DNA from: Vicinamibacteraceae bacterium
Lineage (GTDB): Bacteria; Planctomycetota; Phycisphaerae; Phycisphaerales; UBA5793
Length of the DNA: 64,000 nucleotides
Direction of reading: 5' to 3'
Assembly: GCA_011525805.1 (NCBI GenBank)
Contig: WYBR01000062.1
Coordinates: forward strand, 49,438 to 113,437
Position numbers and translations under genes: made by a program. Below are positions 18,201 through 25,560 of this stretch, piece by piece. Every line of letters begins with the position of its first letter. Positions within the stretch are counted from its first letter, which is position 1. The notes beneath the pieces are model-generated. The model ran no database searches. It saw only the letters and a list, made by a program, of their open reading frames with translations, and was not told the origin of the DNA.

Positions 18201-18562
18201 AGGATGCGGACTTCGTCATCTGGTCCGCCTCGCCGCTGAGCACGCTCGCCCGCTGCGAGCAGACGTGGATCGACGGGCGGCAGATGTTCAGCATCGAGAC
18301 CGACCTCGCCATGCAGCAGGCCGCGAAGACTGAGCGCCAGCGACTCATCCAGAAGGTGCTCAGGCAGAGTCTCAAGGATCCGGAGAAGGACCGGAAGAAG
18401 GCGGAAGAAGAGAAGCCCGCCGAACCGGCCGAGGAGGGCGACATTCCCCCCGAGCGCCGCGCCCTGGCTGAACTGATGCGCCGCCGATACGAGATGGGCC
18501 TCGACCCCCACTCCTCGCGCCCCGGCGAGTGCGGCTGCGGACTGGAGGAGTACCACCAATGA
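15260..18562 (+). CDS. Secreted double amidohydrolase-domain protein
   Basis: A 1100-residue exported protein. A signal peptide (about 1-26) is followed by two amidohydrolase-like domains (about 35-450 and 620-1050) separated by a very acidic linker (about 540-600). The second domain has the metal motif HLTPGLIDCHSHTG, later histidines in LVHCHSYRQDE and TFQHIL, and the ending VGSIEVGKDADFVIW, typical of imidazolonepropionase-like amidohydrolases. The first domain has HTIHAGFIDLSVPV where HxH should be, so it is probably non-catalytic. Substrate unknown. It overlaps the next gene by ATGA and likely forms an operon with it. Confidence 0.85.
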   Translation: MARHSRLGSVLFVASLLSLASAAPAQPPREPANGPPPSVPRIHALTGARIIVAPGEVIEQGTIVVRDGVIEYVGVEANIPPDARVWDLAGHTIHAGFIDLSVPVRSPDSLPSSPGLHWNSKVRAEFSALNAAPLDRSVVESLHKVGFTAAQIVPDSGIFRGEAATIALVAEGAEAIVHQPHGAQVVQFESGGWRSEGYPGSLIGAVALVRQTFIDADWYAHCADFYRLNPMHLEPPEPIDSLAALRGAVRTPPHPVLFNSSDELDLLRAARLRDEFNLNLYVRGSGEEYQRLGEVLETNLPIVLPLNFPGPPKIEAIEDADSVDLLTLMHWEQAPTNPRRLIEGGATVALTTDSQRNRGKFLDNLRLAMKEGLTEEQALAALTTTPAKILALDKVMGRIEQGMIAHLAVIEGTGELFGKDRTVTALWVNGARIELKADPPVKPQGTWAATIGGEGGATFDLIITGKPESPEVEAKIGETKAKAVSWRVERLSFVLPGHLHGRGAWEQYTSVVEGDAMRGLIRTADGKEIAWSAVRKAEEPKEDEADDEADDEADDADDAEEVDEDAEDQKGEEGAGEQDNGAQDAQEPKDKDKDKEEPHEPAPDRYPAPLGAFGLTEAREQPDAVLVRNATVWTSAAAGILEQTDVLIRSGKIAQIGRGLAAPSGAVIIDATGKHLTPGLIDCHSHTGIDRGSINEGTQAITAEVRISDAIDPDDINWYRQLAGGLTIANQLHGSANPIGGQNSVVKIRWGLAPDQFRFEGAKGGIKFALGENVKQANWGDNYTTRYPQSRMGVETLIRSAFLAARDYVEQWRRYNAGEATTRRQYPPRRDLELEALAEILAGERLVHCHSYRQDEILMLIRVADEFGFTLGTFQHILEGYKVASEMAAHGVGGSAFSDWWAYKFEVYDAIPYAGAIMHHAGVLMSFNSDSDELARRMNTEAAKAVRYGGVDPAEAFKFVTINPAKQLAIDDRVGSIEVGKDADFVIWSASPLSTLARCEQTWIDGRQMFSIETDLAMQQAAKTERQRLIQKVLRQSLKDPEKDRKKAEEEKPAEPAEEGDIPPERRALAELMRRRYEMGLDPHSSRPGECGCGLEEYHQ
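16886..16921 (+). repeat. Three 12-base tandem units in the acidic linker
   Basis: GACGAGGCGGAC is repeated twice exactly and once with two changes, coding D-E-A-D units in the linker between the two amidohydrolase domains. The flanking sequence continues in Asp/Glu/Lys-rich low complexity to about 17060. Confidence 0.85.
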
Positions 18563-19932
18563 ACGACAGAACACGTTTAGCCGCGACGCGAAGGCTCTGC
18601 GAAGGGGAGCGCTCGCGCCCGACGACTCGAAGGACCTCAGCGCTCCTCGCCGCCTCCGCAGCGCTCTGCACGCTTCAGGCAGCGCACTCCCAATCGACTC
18701 AGATCCCCGGCGAGCCGCAGGACAAGCCCATCGCCGTCGTCAACGCGACGATCCACCCGGTCTCGAGCGAGCCGATCGAGCGCGGCTACGTCGTCTTCCG
18801 CGACGGACTGATCACGGAGGTCGGCGCCGGCGCCTACGCCGCCGCGGCCGACACGACCGTCATCGACGCCGCCGGAAAGCACGTCTACCCCGGCCTCATC
18901 AGCGCCGACACGACGCTGGGGCTGAGCGAGATTCAGGCCGTACGCGCCACGAACGACATGAGCGAAACAGGCGCGGTCACGCCCGAGGTGCGGGCCGTCA
19001 TCGCCGTCAACCCCGACAGCGCGCTGATTCCCGTCACGCGGGCCAACGGCATTCTCACCGCCCTCGTGGTGCCGCAGGGCGGAGCCATCTCGGGGTACGC
19101 CTCGACGATCCGCCTCGACGGGTGGACCACCGAGGAACTCACCATCGCCGACCGCGCCGGGCTGGCCGTGCGCTGGCCCAACGTCCGGCCGCGCACGGCA
19201 TGGTGGATCGAGGAGAGCGAAGAGGAGCAACTCCGCCGCAGCAAGGAGAATCTCGACCGCATCGACCGCGCGTTCGAGGAGGCGGCGGCGTACGCCCGGG
19301 CCCGCGCCGCCGACCCGACCTTCCCCATTGACCTGCGCCTCGAGTCGATGCTGCCGGCGATGGAACGCCAGGTTCCCGTCTTCATCCATGCCGGCGACGC
19401 GGCGCAGATCCGCTCGGCGATTGCCTGGGCCAACCGCATGAACCTGCGGTTGGTCATCGTCGGCGGGGCCGATGCGGACCAGTGCCTCGACCTGCTCAAG
19501 ACCCACGACGTTCCCGTCATTGTCGTCGGCACGCACCGCATGCCCACGCGCCGCGACCTGCCGCACGACCAGCCCTTCACTCTGCCGCTGACCCTCCACG
19601 AGGCCGGCGTGCGCTTCTGCATCGCCAGCGGCGAGGAGCCGGCGCACGAGCGCAGCCTCCCCTACCACGCGGCCAAGTCGGCGGCGTATGGCCTGCCGGT
19701 TGATGTTGCGCTGCGCTCCGTGACGCTCAGCGCCGCGGAGATCATCGGCGCGGGTCACATCCTCGGCTCGCTCGAAGCGGGCAAGAACGCCACGCTCATC
19801 ATCACCGACGGCAACCCGCTCGAAATCACGACCCACGTCCTCGCCGCGTACATTGACGGGGCCGCCGTCGATCTCGACAACAAGCAGAAAGCGCTCGATC
19901 GCAAGTACCGCCACCGCTACGGACAGCCATGA
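18559..19932 (+). CDS. Amidohydrolase-like protein without HxH, with a repeat-derived N-terminus
   Basis: A 457-residue protein paralogous to the amidohydrolase domains of the preceding gene (KPIAVVNATIHPVSSEPIERGYVVFRDG; HILGSLEAGKNATLIITDGNPLE). The metal motif is lost: YPGLISADTTLG replaces GLIDxHxH, so catalysis is doubtful. The N-terminus reads MNDRTRLAATRRLCEGERSRP, of which RLAATRRLCEGER comes from repeat A; a hydrophobic signal (TSALLAASAALCTLQAAHSQ) follows, so export probably still works. It overlaps the upstream gene by four bases and murD by four bases. It may be a structural partner of the larger protein. Confidence 0.8.
   Translation: MNDRTRLAATRRLCEGERSRPTTRRTSALLAASAALCTLQAAHSQSTQIPGEPQDKPIAVVNATIHPVSSEPIERGYVVFRDGLITEVGAGAYAAAADTTVIDAAGKHVYPGLISADTTLGLSEIQAVRATNDMSETGAVTPEVRAVIAVNPDSALIPVTRANGILTALVVPQGGAISGYASTIRLDGWTTEELTIADRAGLAVRWPNVRPRTAWWIEESEEEQLRRSKENLDRIDRAFEEAAAYARARAADPTFPIDLRLESMLPAMERQVPVFIHAGDAAQIRSAIAWANRMNLRLVIVGGADADQCLDLLKTHDVPVIVVGTHRMPTRRDLPHDQPFTLPLTLHEAGVRFCIASGEEPAHERSLPYHAAKSAAYGLPVDVALRSVTLSAAEIIGAGHILGSLEAGKNATLIITDGNPLEITTHVLAAYIDGAAVDLDNKQKALDRKYRHRYGQP
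18574..18612 (+). repeat. Interspersed repeat A, copy 2 (in frame in a coding region)
   Basis: Reverse complement of the other copies. It codes LAATRRLCEGER just after the start codon of the second amidohydrolase gene, ahead of the signal peptide. The reading frame remains open. Confidence 0.9.
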
Positions 19933-21422
19933 CGCAGAGCCGGGTCACGGTGATGGGGCTCGGGCACTTCGGCGGCGGCGCGGGAGTAACGCGGTGGCTC
20001 GTGCAGCAGCGCGAGTGCCGCGTCCTGCTCACCGATCTCGCCACCATCGAGCAACTCGCCGACTCGCTCGATTCCATCCGCGACCTGATCGACGCCGGTG
20101 CGGTGGCGCTGCGTCTCGGCGGGCACGAGGAGAGCGACTTTCGCTCGACGGACCTCGTCGTGGCGAATCCAGCCGTGCCCCGGCCGTGGGAGAACCGGTT
20201 TCTCAACGCCGCGCGCGCGGCGGGCGTCCCGATCACCACGGAGATCGAACTGCTCATTCACTCGCTGCCCAGTCGGGAGCGAATCATCGGCGTGACGGGC
20301 ACGGCGGGAAAGTCCACGACGAGCGCGATGATCCATCACGTTCTGCGCGTGCACTTCGGCGCCGGCCACCTCGGCGGCAACATCGGCGGGTCGCTGCTGG
20401 GCGCGCAGATCGGTGCGGACGAGTGGGTCGTGCTCGAGTTGTCCAGCGCGATGCTGTGGTGGCTGGGAGCGGGTTCGCAGGGTGGCATGGCGTCGCGCTT
20501 CGCGTCGCTCGGTACCCTCTCCCCCGGCTCTGCGGGGGAGGGACGGGGTGGGGGCGAATCTTCCGTCATTGCCGCGAAGGCGGGAATCCAGTCCGAGTCC
20601 CACGCCCACGCTCCGCTGCGCAGAGCCTCCGCGTCGCGGCTAACCGGTGAAGACGCGTGGTCCCCCCACATCGCCGTCATCACCAACTTCAGCGACAACC
20701 ACGCCGACTGGCACGGCTCGCTCGATCACTACCGCGAGTGCAAAGAGCGCCTTCTCGCCGGCCAGCGCGCCGGCGACCACGCGATCCTCGGCCCCGGCCT
20801 GCGCGACTGGCCGACGAATCGGGGCGTCAATCGCCTCGATCTGGTAGGCGATGATCCGCGCCTCGCCGGGATCAACCTGCTCATCCCGGGGCGTCACAAT
20901 CGCCTCAACGCGATGATGGCCGCGGAGGCGTGCCGCGCGGCGGGCGTTGCCTTCGAGCGCGCGATCGCCGCGCTGGCGGACTTCCGCGGGCTGCCCCACC
21001 GCCTCGAACTCGTGAGCCAGACGCCCGACGGCCGGCGATTCTACAACGACTCGAAGTGCACCACTCCCGCCGCCGCCGCGCTCGCGGTCGAGTCCTTCGA
21101 TGATCCCTCGCGGCTGCACCTCATCGTCGGCGGCTACGACAAGAAGGCGGACCTCGCGCCGCTGGCGGCGCTGGGCGGGCGCGTGGCGCGGCTCTACGCC
21201 ATCGGCGCCGTGGGCGAGCGGATACACTCGCTCGCGCCGACGGGAAAGTGCCTGCACTGCCGCACGCTGGAGATCGCGGTGAAGAGCGCCATGGCCCGGA
21301 TGAACGCCGGCGACATCCTCCTGCTCAGCCCCGGCTGCGCCAGTTGGGACCAGTTCACCAACTTCGAGCAGCGCGGGGAGCGTTTCACGAAACTGGTGCA
21401 GGAGCGAATCGGGGCGGCATGA
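19929..21422 (+). CDS. murD: UDP-N-acetylmuramoylalanine-D-glutamate ligase with repeat insertion
   Basis: A 497-residue Mur ligase that adds D-Glu to UDP-MurNAc-Ala in peptidoglycan synthesis. ATP loop GVTGTAGKSTTSAM, NFSDNHADWHGS, PHRLELV with FYNDSKCTTP, LIVGGYDKKADL and LLSPGCASWDQFTNFEQRG are all intact. About residues 181-243 are extra relative to the family; they fall between LELSSAMLWWLG and the strand PHIAVITNFS and are encoded by three repeat types in a row. The protein is thus about 50 residues longer than usual. Overlaps the upstream amidohydrolase by ATGA. Peptidoglycan genes in a planctomycete are expected, but the insertion is odd. Start chosen at the overlap. Confidence 0.9.
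   Translation: MTQSRVTVMGLGHFGGGAGVTRWLVQQRECRVLLTDLATIEQLADSLDSIRDLIDAGAVALRLGGHEESDFRSTDLVVANPAVPRPWENRFLNAARAAGVPITTEIELLIHSLPSRERIIGVTGTAGKSTTSAMIHHVLRVHFGAGHLGGNIGGSLLGAQIGADEWVVLELSSAMLWWLGAGSQGGMASRFASLGTLSPGSAGEGRGGGESSVIAAKAGIQSESHAHAPLRRASASRLTGEDAWSPHIAVITNFSDNHADWHGSLDHYRECKERLLAGQRAGDHAILGPGLRDWPTNRGVNRLDLVGDDPRLAGINLLIPGRHNRLNAMMAAEACRAAGVAFERAIAALADFRGLPHRLELVSQTPDGRRFYNDSKCTTPAAAALAVESFDDPSRLHLIVGGYDKKADLAPLAALGGRVARLYAIGAVGERIHSLAPTGKCLHCRTLEIAVKSAMARMNAGDILLLSPGCASWDQFTNFEQRGERFTKLVQERIGAA
20513..20553 (+). repeat. CCCTCTCCC/GGGAGGG-type palindromic repeat inside murD
   Basis: CCCTCTCCCCC and GGGGGAGGG form a hairpin around an eight-base loop, followed by a GGGGTGGGGG tail. 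This is the form of a repeat often seen between genes in GC-rich Proteobacteria. Here it is read as protein in frame. Confidence 0.75.
20565..20594 (+). repeat. CGTCATTCCCGCGAAGGCGGGAAT-type repeat inside murD
   Basis: CGTCATTGCCGCGAAGGCGG then GAATCCAG; it resembles the widespread REP-like/dRS3-like element with inverted GCCGCG..GGCGGG arms, allowing one mismatch. It codes SVIAAKAGIQS in MurD. Confidence 0.7.
20609..20646 (+). repeat. Interspersed repeat A, copy 3 (in frame in murD)
   Basis: Same orientation as copies 1 and 4, one or two bases shorter. It codes APLRRASASRLT in MurD. It directly follows the other two repeats of the insertion. Confidence 0.9.
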
Positions 21423-21883
21423 CCAGCACTCCGCATCACAACGAAGCCTCGCCGAGCCTCCTCGAACAGCACCTCGCGCTGCGCGAAGACCGGTGTCCGA
21501 TGTGCGGCTACAACCTGCACCGGTTGCGAGGGCGTGTGTGCCCGGAGTGCGGCCAGGCGCTGGAGTTGCGAATCGCGCTGACCGAGCCTCGCCTCGGGGC
21601 GTTCTACACGGGGCTGGTGGGGCTTGCCGCGGGCGTGGGATTCGCCGGACTCGTCTTCCTGTGGGGGCTGATCGTCTATTTGCTGCACGGCGGGCCGGAG
21701 TTGTGGCAACTGACGCTTCTCGCCTGCGAAGCGGTCGTACTCGTCAATCTGCTGATCGTGTGGATTCGCTGCGCCGGCCGCATCCGCCGCCTTGGGCCGG
21801 GGCTGCGTGTTCTGCTCGCCGGCGCAACCTGGTGCCTGTCGCTCAGCGCGATGCTGCTCTTCGGACTGTTGGTGAGGTACTGA
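21419..21883 (+). CDS. Zinc-ribbon membrane protein, function unknown
   Basis: A 154-residue protein. A short double-CxxC zinc ribbon (CPMCGYNLHRLRGRVCPECG, about 28-47) is followed by three predicted transmembrane helices (LVGLAAGVGFAGLVFLWGLIVYL; LTLLACEAVVLVNLLIVWI; VLLAGATWCLSLSAMLLFG). This layout is common among planctomycete proteins of unknown role. It overlaps murD by four bases, so is probably co-translated. No catalytic motif is visible. Confidence 0.7.
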   Translation: MTSTPHHNEASPSLLEQHLALREDRCPMCGYNLHRLRGRVCPECGQALELRIALTEPRLGAFYTGLVGLAAGVGFAGLVFLWGLIVYLLHGGPELWQLTLLACEAVVLVNLLIVWIRCAGRIRRLGPGLRVLLAGATWCLSLSAMLLFGLLVRY

Positions 21884-21965
21884 ATCGCAGACGCTCGGCT
21901 GCGGGGTCGGCGTTCGGCTACGATGCCCCCTCGAACCCCTCCTGATCGGAAGGCCCTTCGCCCGC

Positions 21966-22964
21966 ATGTCCAAGCACATCTTCATCTCCGAGTTCGAGAA
22001 CTCGCAGTACCTCGAAGGGATCTACTGCATCTACAACGCGCAACTCGGCCAGACCCGCGCGGGCAAGCCCTATCTCAAGGCCCTGATCCGCGACAAGAGC
22101 GGCCAGATCACCGCCCGGATGTGGAACATCACCGAGCAGCAGTTCCGCGGCCTGCCGACGAACGGCTTCGTCTGGCTCGAAGGGCAGACCCAGCCCTACC
22201 AGGGCGAGCGGCAACTCATCGTCCAGGACATCCGGGCGGTGGACGTCGCCGAGGAAGACCTGCCCAACCTCCTCCCGACGACGACCAAGGACGTCGACGA
22301 GATGGAGCGGCAGTTGCGCGCCCTGCTGGGCACAATCGGCCACGCGGGCCTCAAGGCCCTGATCGACGAATATCTCGGGGACAAGGCGCTCATGGACGCG
22401 TTCCGCGCGTCGCCCGCCGCCGTGTCAATGCACCACGCCTACCTCGGCGGACTTCTCGAACACACGCTCCAGTTGTGCACGCTCGCCGACCGCATGCTGC
22501 CGCTGTATCCCAAACTCAACCGCGACCTGGTCCTCGCCGGGCTGTTTCTCCACGACGTGGCCAAGTGCCGGGAGATGTCCTACGAGTACGGCTTCGCGTA
22601 CACGACGGAGGGCCAGTTGATCGGGCACATCGTGCTCGGCTCGCTTTGGCTGCAGCGCAAGGCGGATGCGGCGCGGGCGAAGGGAGGGCCGGACCTTCCG
22701 CGCGAGGCGCTGCTCGTCCTGCACCACATCATACTCTCGCACCACGGTGTGCCGGAGTTCGGCGCGGCCAAGGTGCCGTCGACACCCGAGGCGATCTTTA
22801 TCTCCCGCCTCGACGAACTCGACGCCAAGACGCAGATGGGCATCGACAACGCCCGGCCGGACGCCGGGAACCTCGTGGATGGCGTGTCGGAGTTCACCGA
22901 CAAGGTCTGGGGCCTGGACACGCGGCTGTACCGGCCGGATCCGCTGGCGGAATCAGGCGGCTGA
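21966..22964 (+). CDS. YhaM-type 3'-5' exoribonuclease (OB-fold plus HD)
   Basis: A 332-residue protein. The N-terminal OB-fold (about 1-105: YLKALIRDKSGQITARMW) binds nucleic acid. The HD domain (about 140-315) has metal ligands in HHAYLGGLLEHT, LAGLFLHDVAK, ILHHIILSHHG-type blocks and a late Asp in ISRLDELDAKTQ. This domain order is that of Bacillus YhaM, a 3'-5' exonuclease acting on RNA and single-stranded DNA. No operon partner is apparent. The gene ends before a plus-strand terminator at 23112. Confidence 0.85.
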   Translation: MSKHIFISEFENSQYLEGIYCIYNAQLGQTRAGKPYLKALIRDKSGQITARMWNITEQQFRGLPTNGFVWLEGQTQPYQGERQLIVQDIRAVDVAEEDLPNLLPTTTKDVDEMERQLRALLGTIGHAGLKALIDEYLGDKALMDAFRASPAAVSMHHAYLGGLLEHTLQLCTLADRMLPLYPKLNRDLVLAGLFLHDVAKCREMSYEYGFAYTTEGQLIGHIVLGSLWLQRKADAARAKGGPDLPREALLVLHHIILSHHGVPEFGAAKVPSTPEAIFISRLDELDAKTQMGIDNARPDAGNLVDGVSEFTDKVWGLDTRLYRPDPLAESGG

Positions 22965-23111
22965 AGTCCAATAACCCACCCTGACGCGGCGGCGATGACC
23001 GGCGACTTCTTCGACTTCATCCAAAATCGCGGATTCCCGCGCCGAGGCCGCGGAAGGTCAGGTATAGTGGTGTCCACACTCTCGCGGCGGCTGTGCCCGT
23101 CGCCAAAGAGA

Positions 23112-23149
23112 GGCGGAGGCGCCACTCGTGGGGGCCTCCGCCTTTTTTT
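23112..23149 (+). terminator. Rho-independent terminator downstream of the YhaM gene
   Basis: GGCGGAGGC (23112-23120) pairs with GCCTCCGCC (23134-23142) around a 13-base loop, followed directly by seven T. It lies 148 bases after the yhaM stop. The 23-kb intergenic stretch before it has no gene. Confidence 0.85.
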
Positions 23150-23185
23150 CTCGCCGCCGGTTGATTCTCGCGGACGCCCCGCGCG

Positions 23186-23836
23186 TCACTGCAGCATCAC
23201 GACGACCTCGACGCGCCGCGACTGGGCCTTGCTGCTCTTGGGCTTGTTCGGCCCCCACCCCGCCACGTACATGCGCGAGCCGTCCACGCCCTTGCTCGAG
23301 AGGTACTCCTTCACGGCCATCGCCCGCTCGCACGCGAGGCGGTCGTTCGTTTTCCACTCGCTCTTCTTGATGGGGTCGGTGTCGGTGTGCCCTTCGATGC
23401 GGATGGTCTTGCCGCTGTACTGCGAGTTGAGCACGCCGGCGAGTTTGTCGAGCGAGGCTTTGGCGGCGGCCTTGAGAGTGACCTTGCCGGAGTCGAAGAG
23501 CACGTCGCCCTCGACGACGGCCGCGACCTCGCCGGGACGGAACTCGCCCTTCACGCCGCTGATGCCCTCAAACCCGGTGTTCTGCTGGGGCTGGCTGGCG
23601 CGGGACTGGAGCGACTGATTCTCCTGGCGATAGCGGCTCGCTTCCGCGGCGAGTTCGGCCCGCTGGCGCTCGGCCGACTGGAGCGCATCCTCCATCTCCG
23701 CGAGTTGATCGCGAAGGGCCGCGTTCTCGTTGAGCAGGCGGCCGTTTTCATCCTTGATCTTGTTGTTGCACCCGGTGGCGCCCAAGGCGAGCATCAGCAG
23801 CGCCATGAGTCCCATCACCCTTGACACGTTGCGCAT
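23186..23836 (-). CDS. OmpA-family lipoprotein
   Basis: A 216-residue envelope protein. Signal peptide ends at the good lipobox LGATGC. A coiled coil (about 30-85, KDENGRLLNENAALRDQLAEM) follows, then an OmpA/MotB C-terminal domain with IEGHTDTDPIKKSEWKTNDRLACERAMAV, the peptidoglycan-binding site. The Pal/OmpA-like role is to anchor an outer layer to the wall. AAAGGAAC upstream of the ATG at 23836 sets the start. It is monocistronic and converges on the yhaM terminator. Confidence 0.85.
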   Translation of the reverse strand: MRNVSRVMGLMALLMLALGATGCNNKIKDENGRLLNENAALRDQLAEMEDALQSAERQRAELAAEASRYRQENQSLQSRASQPQQNTGFEGISGVKGEFRPGEVAAVVEGDVLFDSGKVTLKAAAKASLDKLAGVLNSQYSGKTIRIEGHTDTDPIKKSEWKTNDRLACERAMAVKEYLSSKGVDGSRMYVAGWGPNKPKSSKAQSRRVEVVVMLQ

Positions 23837-23988
23837 GGACCCGTTCCTTTCGTCATCATGTCCTTGATCGCGCGGCCATCGACTCGCGGAGTCTGTATCG
23901 ACCATCGGCGCCCGCGGCCAACACCGGCCGCGGATTCATAGCGAGGCCATCTGCGCAGTCTAGTGCGCCCGCGTCGGAAAGGCACGAT

Positions 23989-25248
23989 TCAGGGCAGATT
24001 GACGGGGACTTTCAGGATCGCTTCGAGCAGCGCCTCGATCCACCCGTCGCCGAACACCACGACCATCGCCGCCAGCGCCAGCCACGGCCCGTAGGGAATG
24101 TACCGCGAGAAGCCCGAGAGCACGCGGCTGAGAGCCGTCCCCAGCAGCATCCCCGCGATGGCCAGGAAGGGGGCGAGGAAGAAGACGAGCACCGCGTCCA
24201 CCCACCCCAGCGCCGCGCCGATGCATGCGAGCAGGTGCGCATCGCCCAGGCCCATCGCCTCCTTGCCGAAGGCAAGGGTGCCGGCGAGTCGGAAGACCCA
24301 GATCAGCGCCGCGCCGGCGAGGTACCCGACGAGCGACCCGCCCAGGGATGCCGCCCAGAGCGGCAGGTCCGCCCCCTGCCACGCCGATCCGATCCGCCAG
24401 CCGAGGAGCGCGCCGAGGATGATCGGCCCGAGGTAGTCCAGTTCCCATTCCAGTTCCCGCCGCGGATGGGGGTAGTCGATGATCTCATCGTCCTGCTTGA
24501 CGTAGAGATCGAAATCGAGGAACGAATGGCGCAGGTGGTTCGACCGGATGAGCAGGGTCGAAACGGCCACGCCGAGCATGCCTCCCACGCCCATTCCCAA
24601 GCCCGCCGAGCCGACCAGCGGCAGCGTCCATTGGCCGAGGTCGATTCCGCCGACACCCTCGGGCAACGCGGAGAGGGGCAGGGAAAGCCCGCCCCCCGGC
24701 CAGATCGGCATCACCGCGTGCACCAGCAGCGCGGGCAGCGTCACCGCCACGGTCAGTTCGATCGGAATCGTGTAGGTGCGCAGATCGATCATCGTCATCG
24801 CCAGCAGCGCCGAAAAGAGCAGGCAGTAGAGAACGGGGATCGGCCAGGTGGCGATCACGCCCGTTCCGCGCCCGAGATACTCCGGAAGCAGGCCGCCGAC
24901 GTACGGCGCCGTCGGTAGAACCATGTATGCGAGAACGAAGACGAGCGTGAAGAACACGCCGCAGACCGCTTCGATGAGCGGATACTGCACGCTGATCGGC
25001 GTGCCGCAGTGCGCGCAGCGCCCCCGCAGCCGGATCCAGCCGATCACCGGGAGATTCTCGCACCAGCGCAGCCGCGTCTTGCACACCGGGCAATGCGAGG
25101 GAGGCGAGATGATGTTGCGTCGCTCGGGCAGGCGCAGGATCACCACATTGAGAAAACTCCCGACGATCGCGCCGAACGCGAAGACAAAGGGGACATAGAT
25201 GAGTTGGTAAACCCAGAAGGGACGGAGATAGAGGTCGATGCCGCTCAT
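23989..25248 (-). CDS. Prepilin peptidase, A24 aspartic type
   Basis: A 419-residue multi-pass membrane protein. It has GSFLNVVILRLP, two zinc-site cysteine pairs (CPVCKTRLRWCENLP; RCAHCGTP), the first catalytic Asp in MTMIDLRTY and the second in the GxGD motif (MGLGDAHLL). It cleaves and methylates type IV pilin-like prepilins; the pseudopilin at 46.3 kb is a possible substrate. It is longer than PilD because of an extra segment (about 175-280). Overlaps xseB by four bases, last gene of the minus-strand group. Confidence 0.88.
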   Translation of the reverse strand: MSGIDLYLRPFWVYQLIYVPFVFAFGAIVGSFLNVVILRLPERRNIISPPSHCPVCKTRLRWCENLPVIGWIRLRGRCAHCGTPISVQYPLIEAVCGVFFTLVFVLAYMVLPTAPYVGGLLPEYLGRGTGVIATWPIPVLYCLLFSALLAMTMIDLRTYTIPIELTVAVTLPALLVHAVMPIWPGGGLSLPLSALPEGVGGIDLGQWTLPLVGSAGLGMGVGGMLGVAVSTLLIRSNHLRHSFLDFDLYVKQDDEIIDYPHPRRELEWELDYLGPIILGALLGWRIGSAWQGADLPLWAASLGGSLVGYLAGAALIWVFRLAGTLAFGKEAMGLGDAHLLACIGAALGWVDAVLVFFLAPFLAIAGMLLGTALSRVLSGFSRYIPYGPWLALAAMVVVFGDGWIEALLEAILKVPVNLP

Positions 25249-25550
25249 CGAGTCGCATCGTCCTCTTCGTCGTCGTCGCGGGCTCCGCCGGCGTCGGCCA
25301 TGTCGCCCACCAAGGCGGACGATTCGCCGGCGGCCGCCTTGAGGTATTCGATCTTCTGCTCGGCGGCGGTGATGATCTCCCGGCAGCGGCGCAGCAGCCC
25401 CACGCCTCGCTCGTAATCGGCCAGCGCCTCTTCGAGCGGCGTCTCGCCCGACTCCATGCGGTCGATGATCGACTCGAGTTCCGCGACGGCCTGCTCATAG
25501 GTGAGCGACTCGGGCGGCGGCTGCGTCGGGCTGGACTTGCGCTTCGACAT
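25245..25550 (-). CDS. xseB: Exodeoxyribonuclease VII small subunit
   Basis: A 101-residue helical protein. SLTYEQAVAELESIIDRMESGETPLEEALADYERGVGLLRRCREI is the XseB signature. It pairs with XseA to degrade single-stranded DNA from both ends. It has an acidic tail (DDDEEDD). xseA lies 10 bases upstream, so they form one unit. Confidence 0.93.
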   Translation of the reverse strand: MSKRKSSPTQPPPESLTYEQAVAELESIIDRMESGETPLEEALADYERGVGLLRRCREIITAAEQKIEYLKAAAGESSALVGDMADAGGARDDDEEDDATR

Positions 25551-25560
25551 GGCTCGGACT

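Noticed and set aside
23821..24918. 365-codon plus-strand frame opposite the prepilin peptidase
   Set aside because: Antisense to a gene with both catalytic Asp motifs and zinc cysteines; product is Arg-rich without domains.
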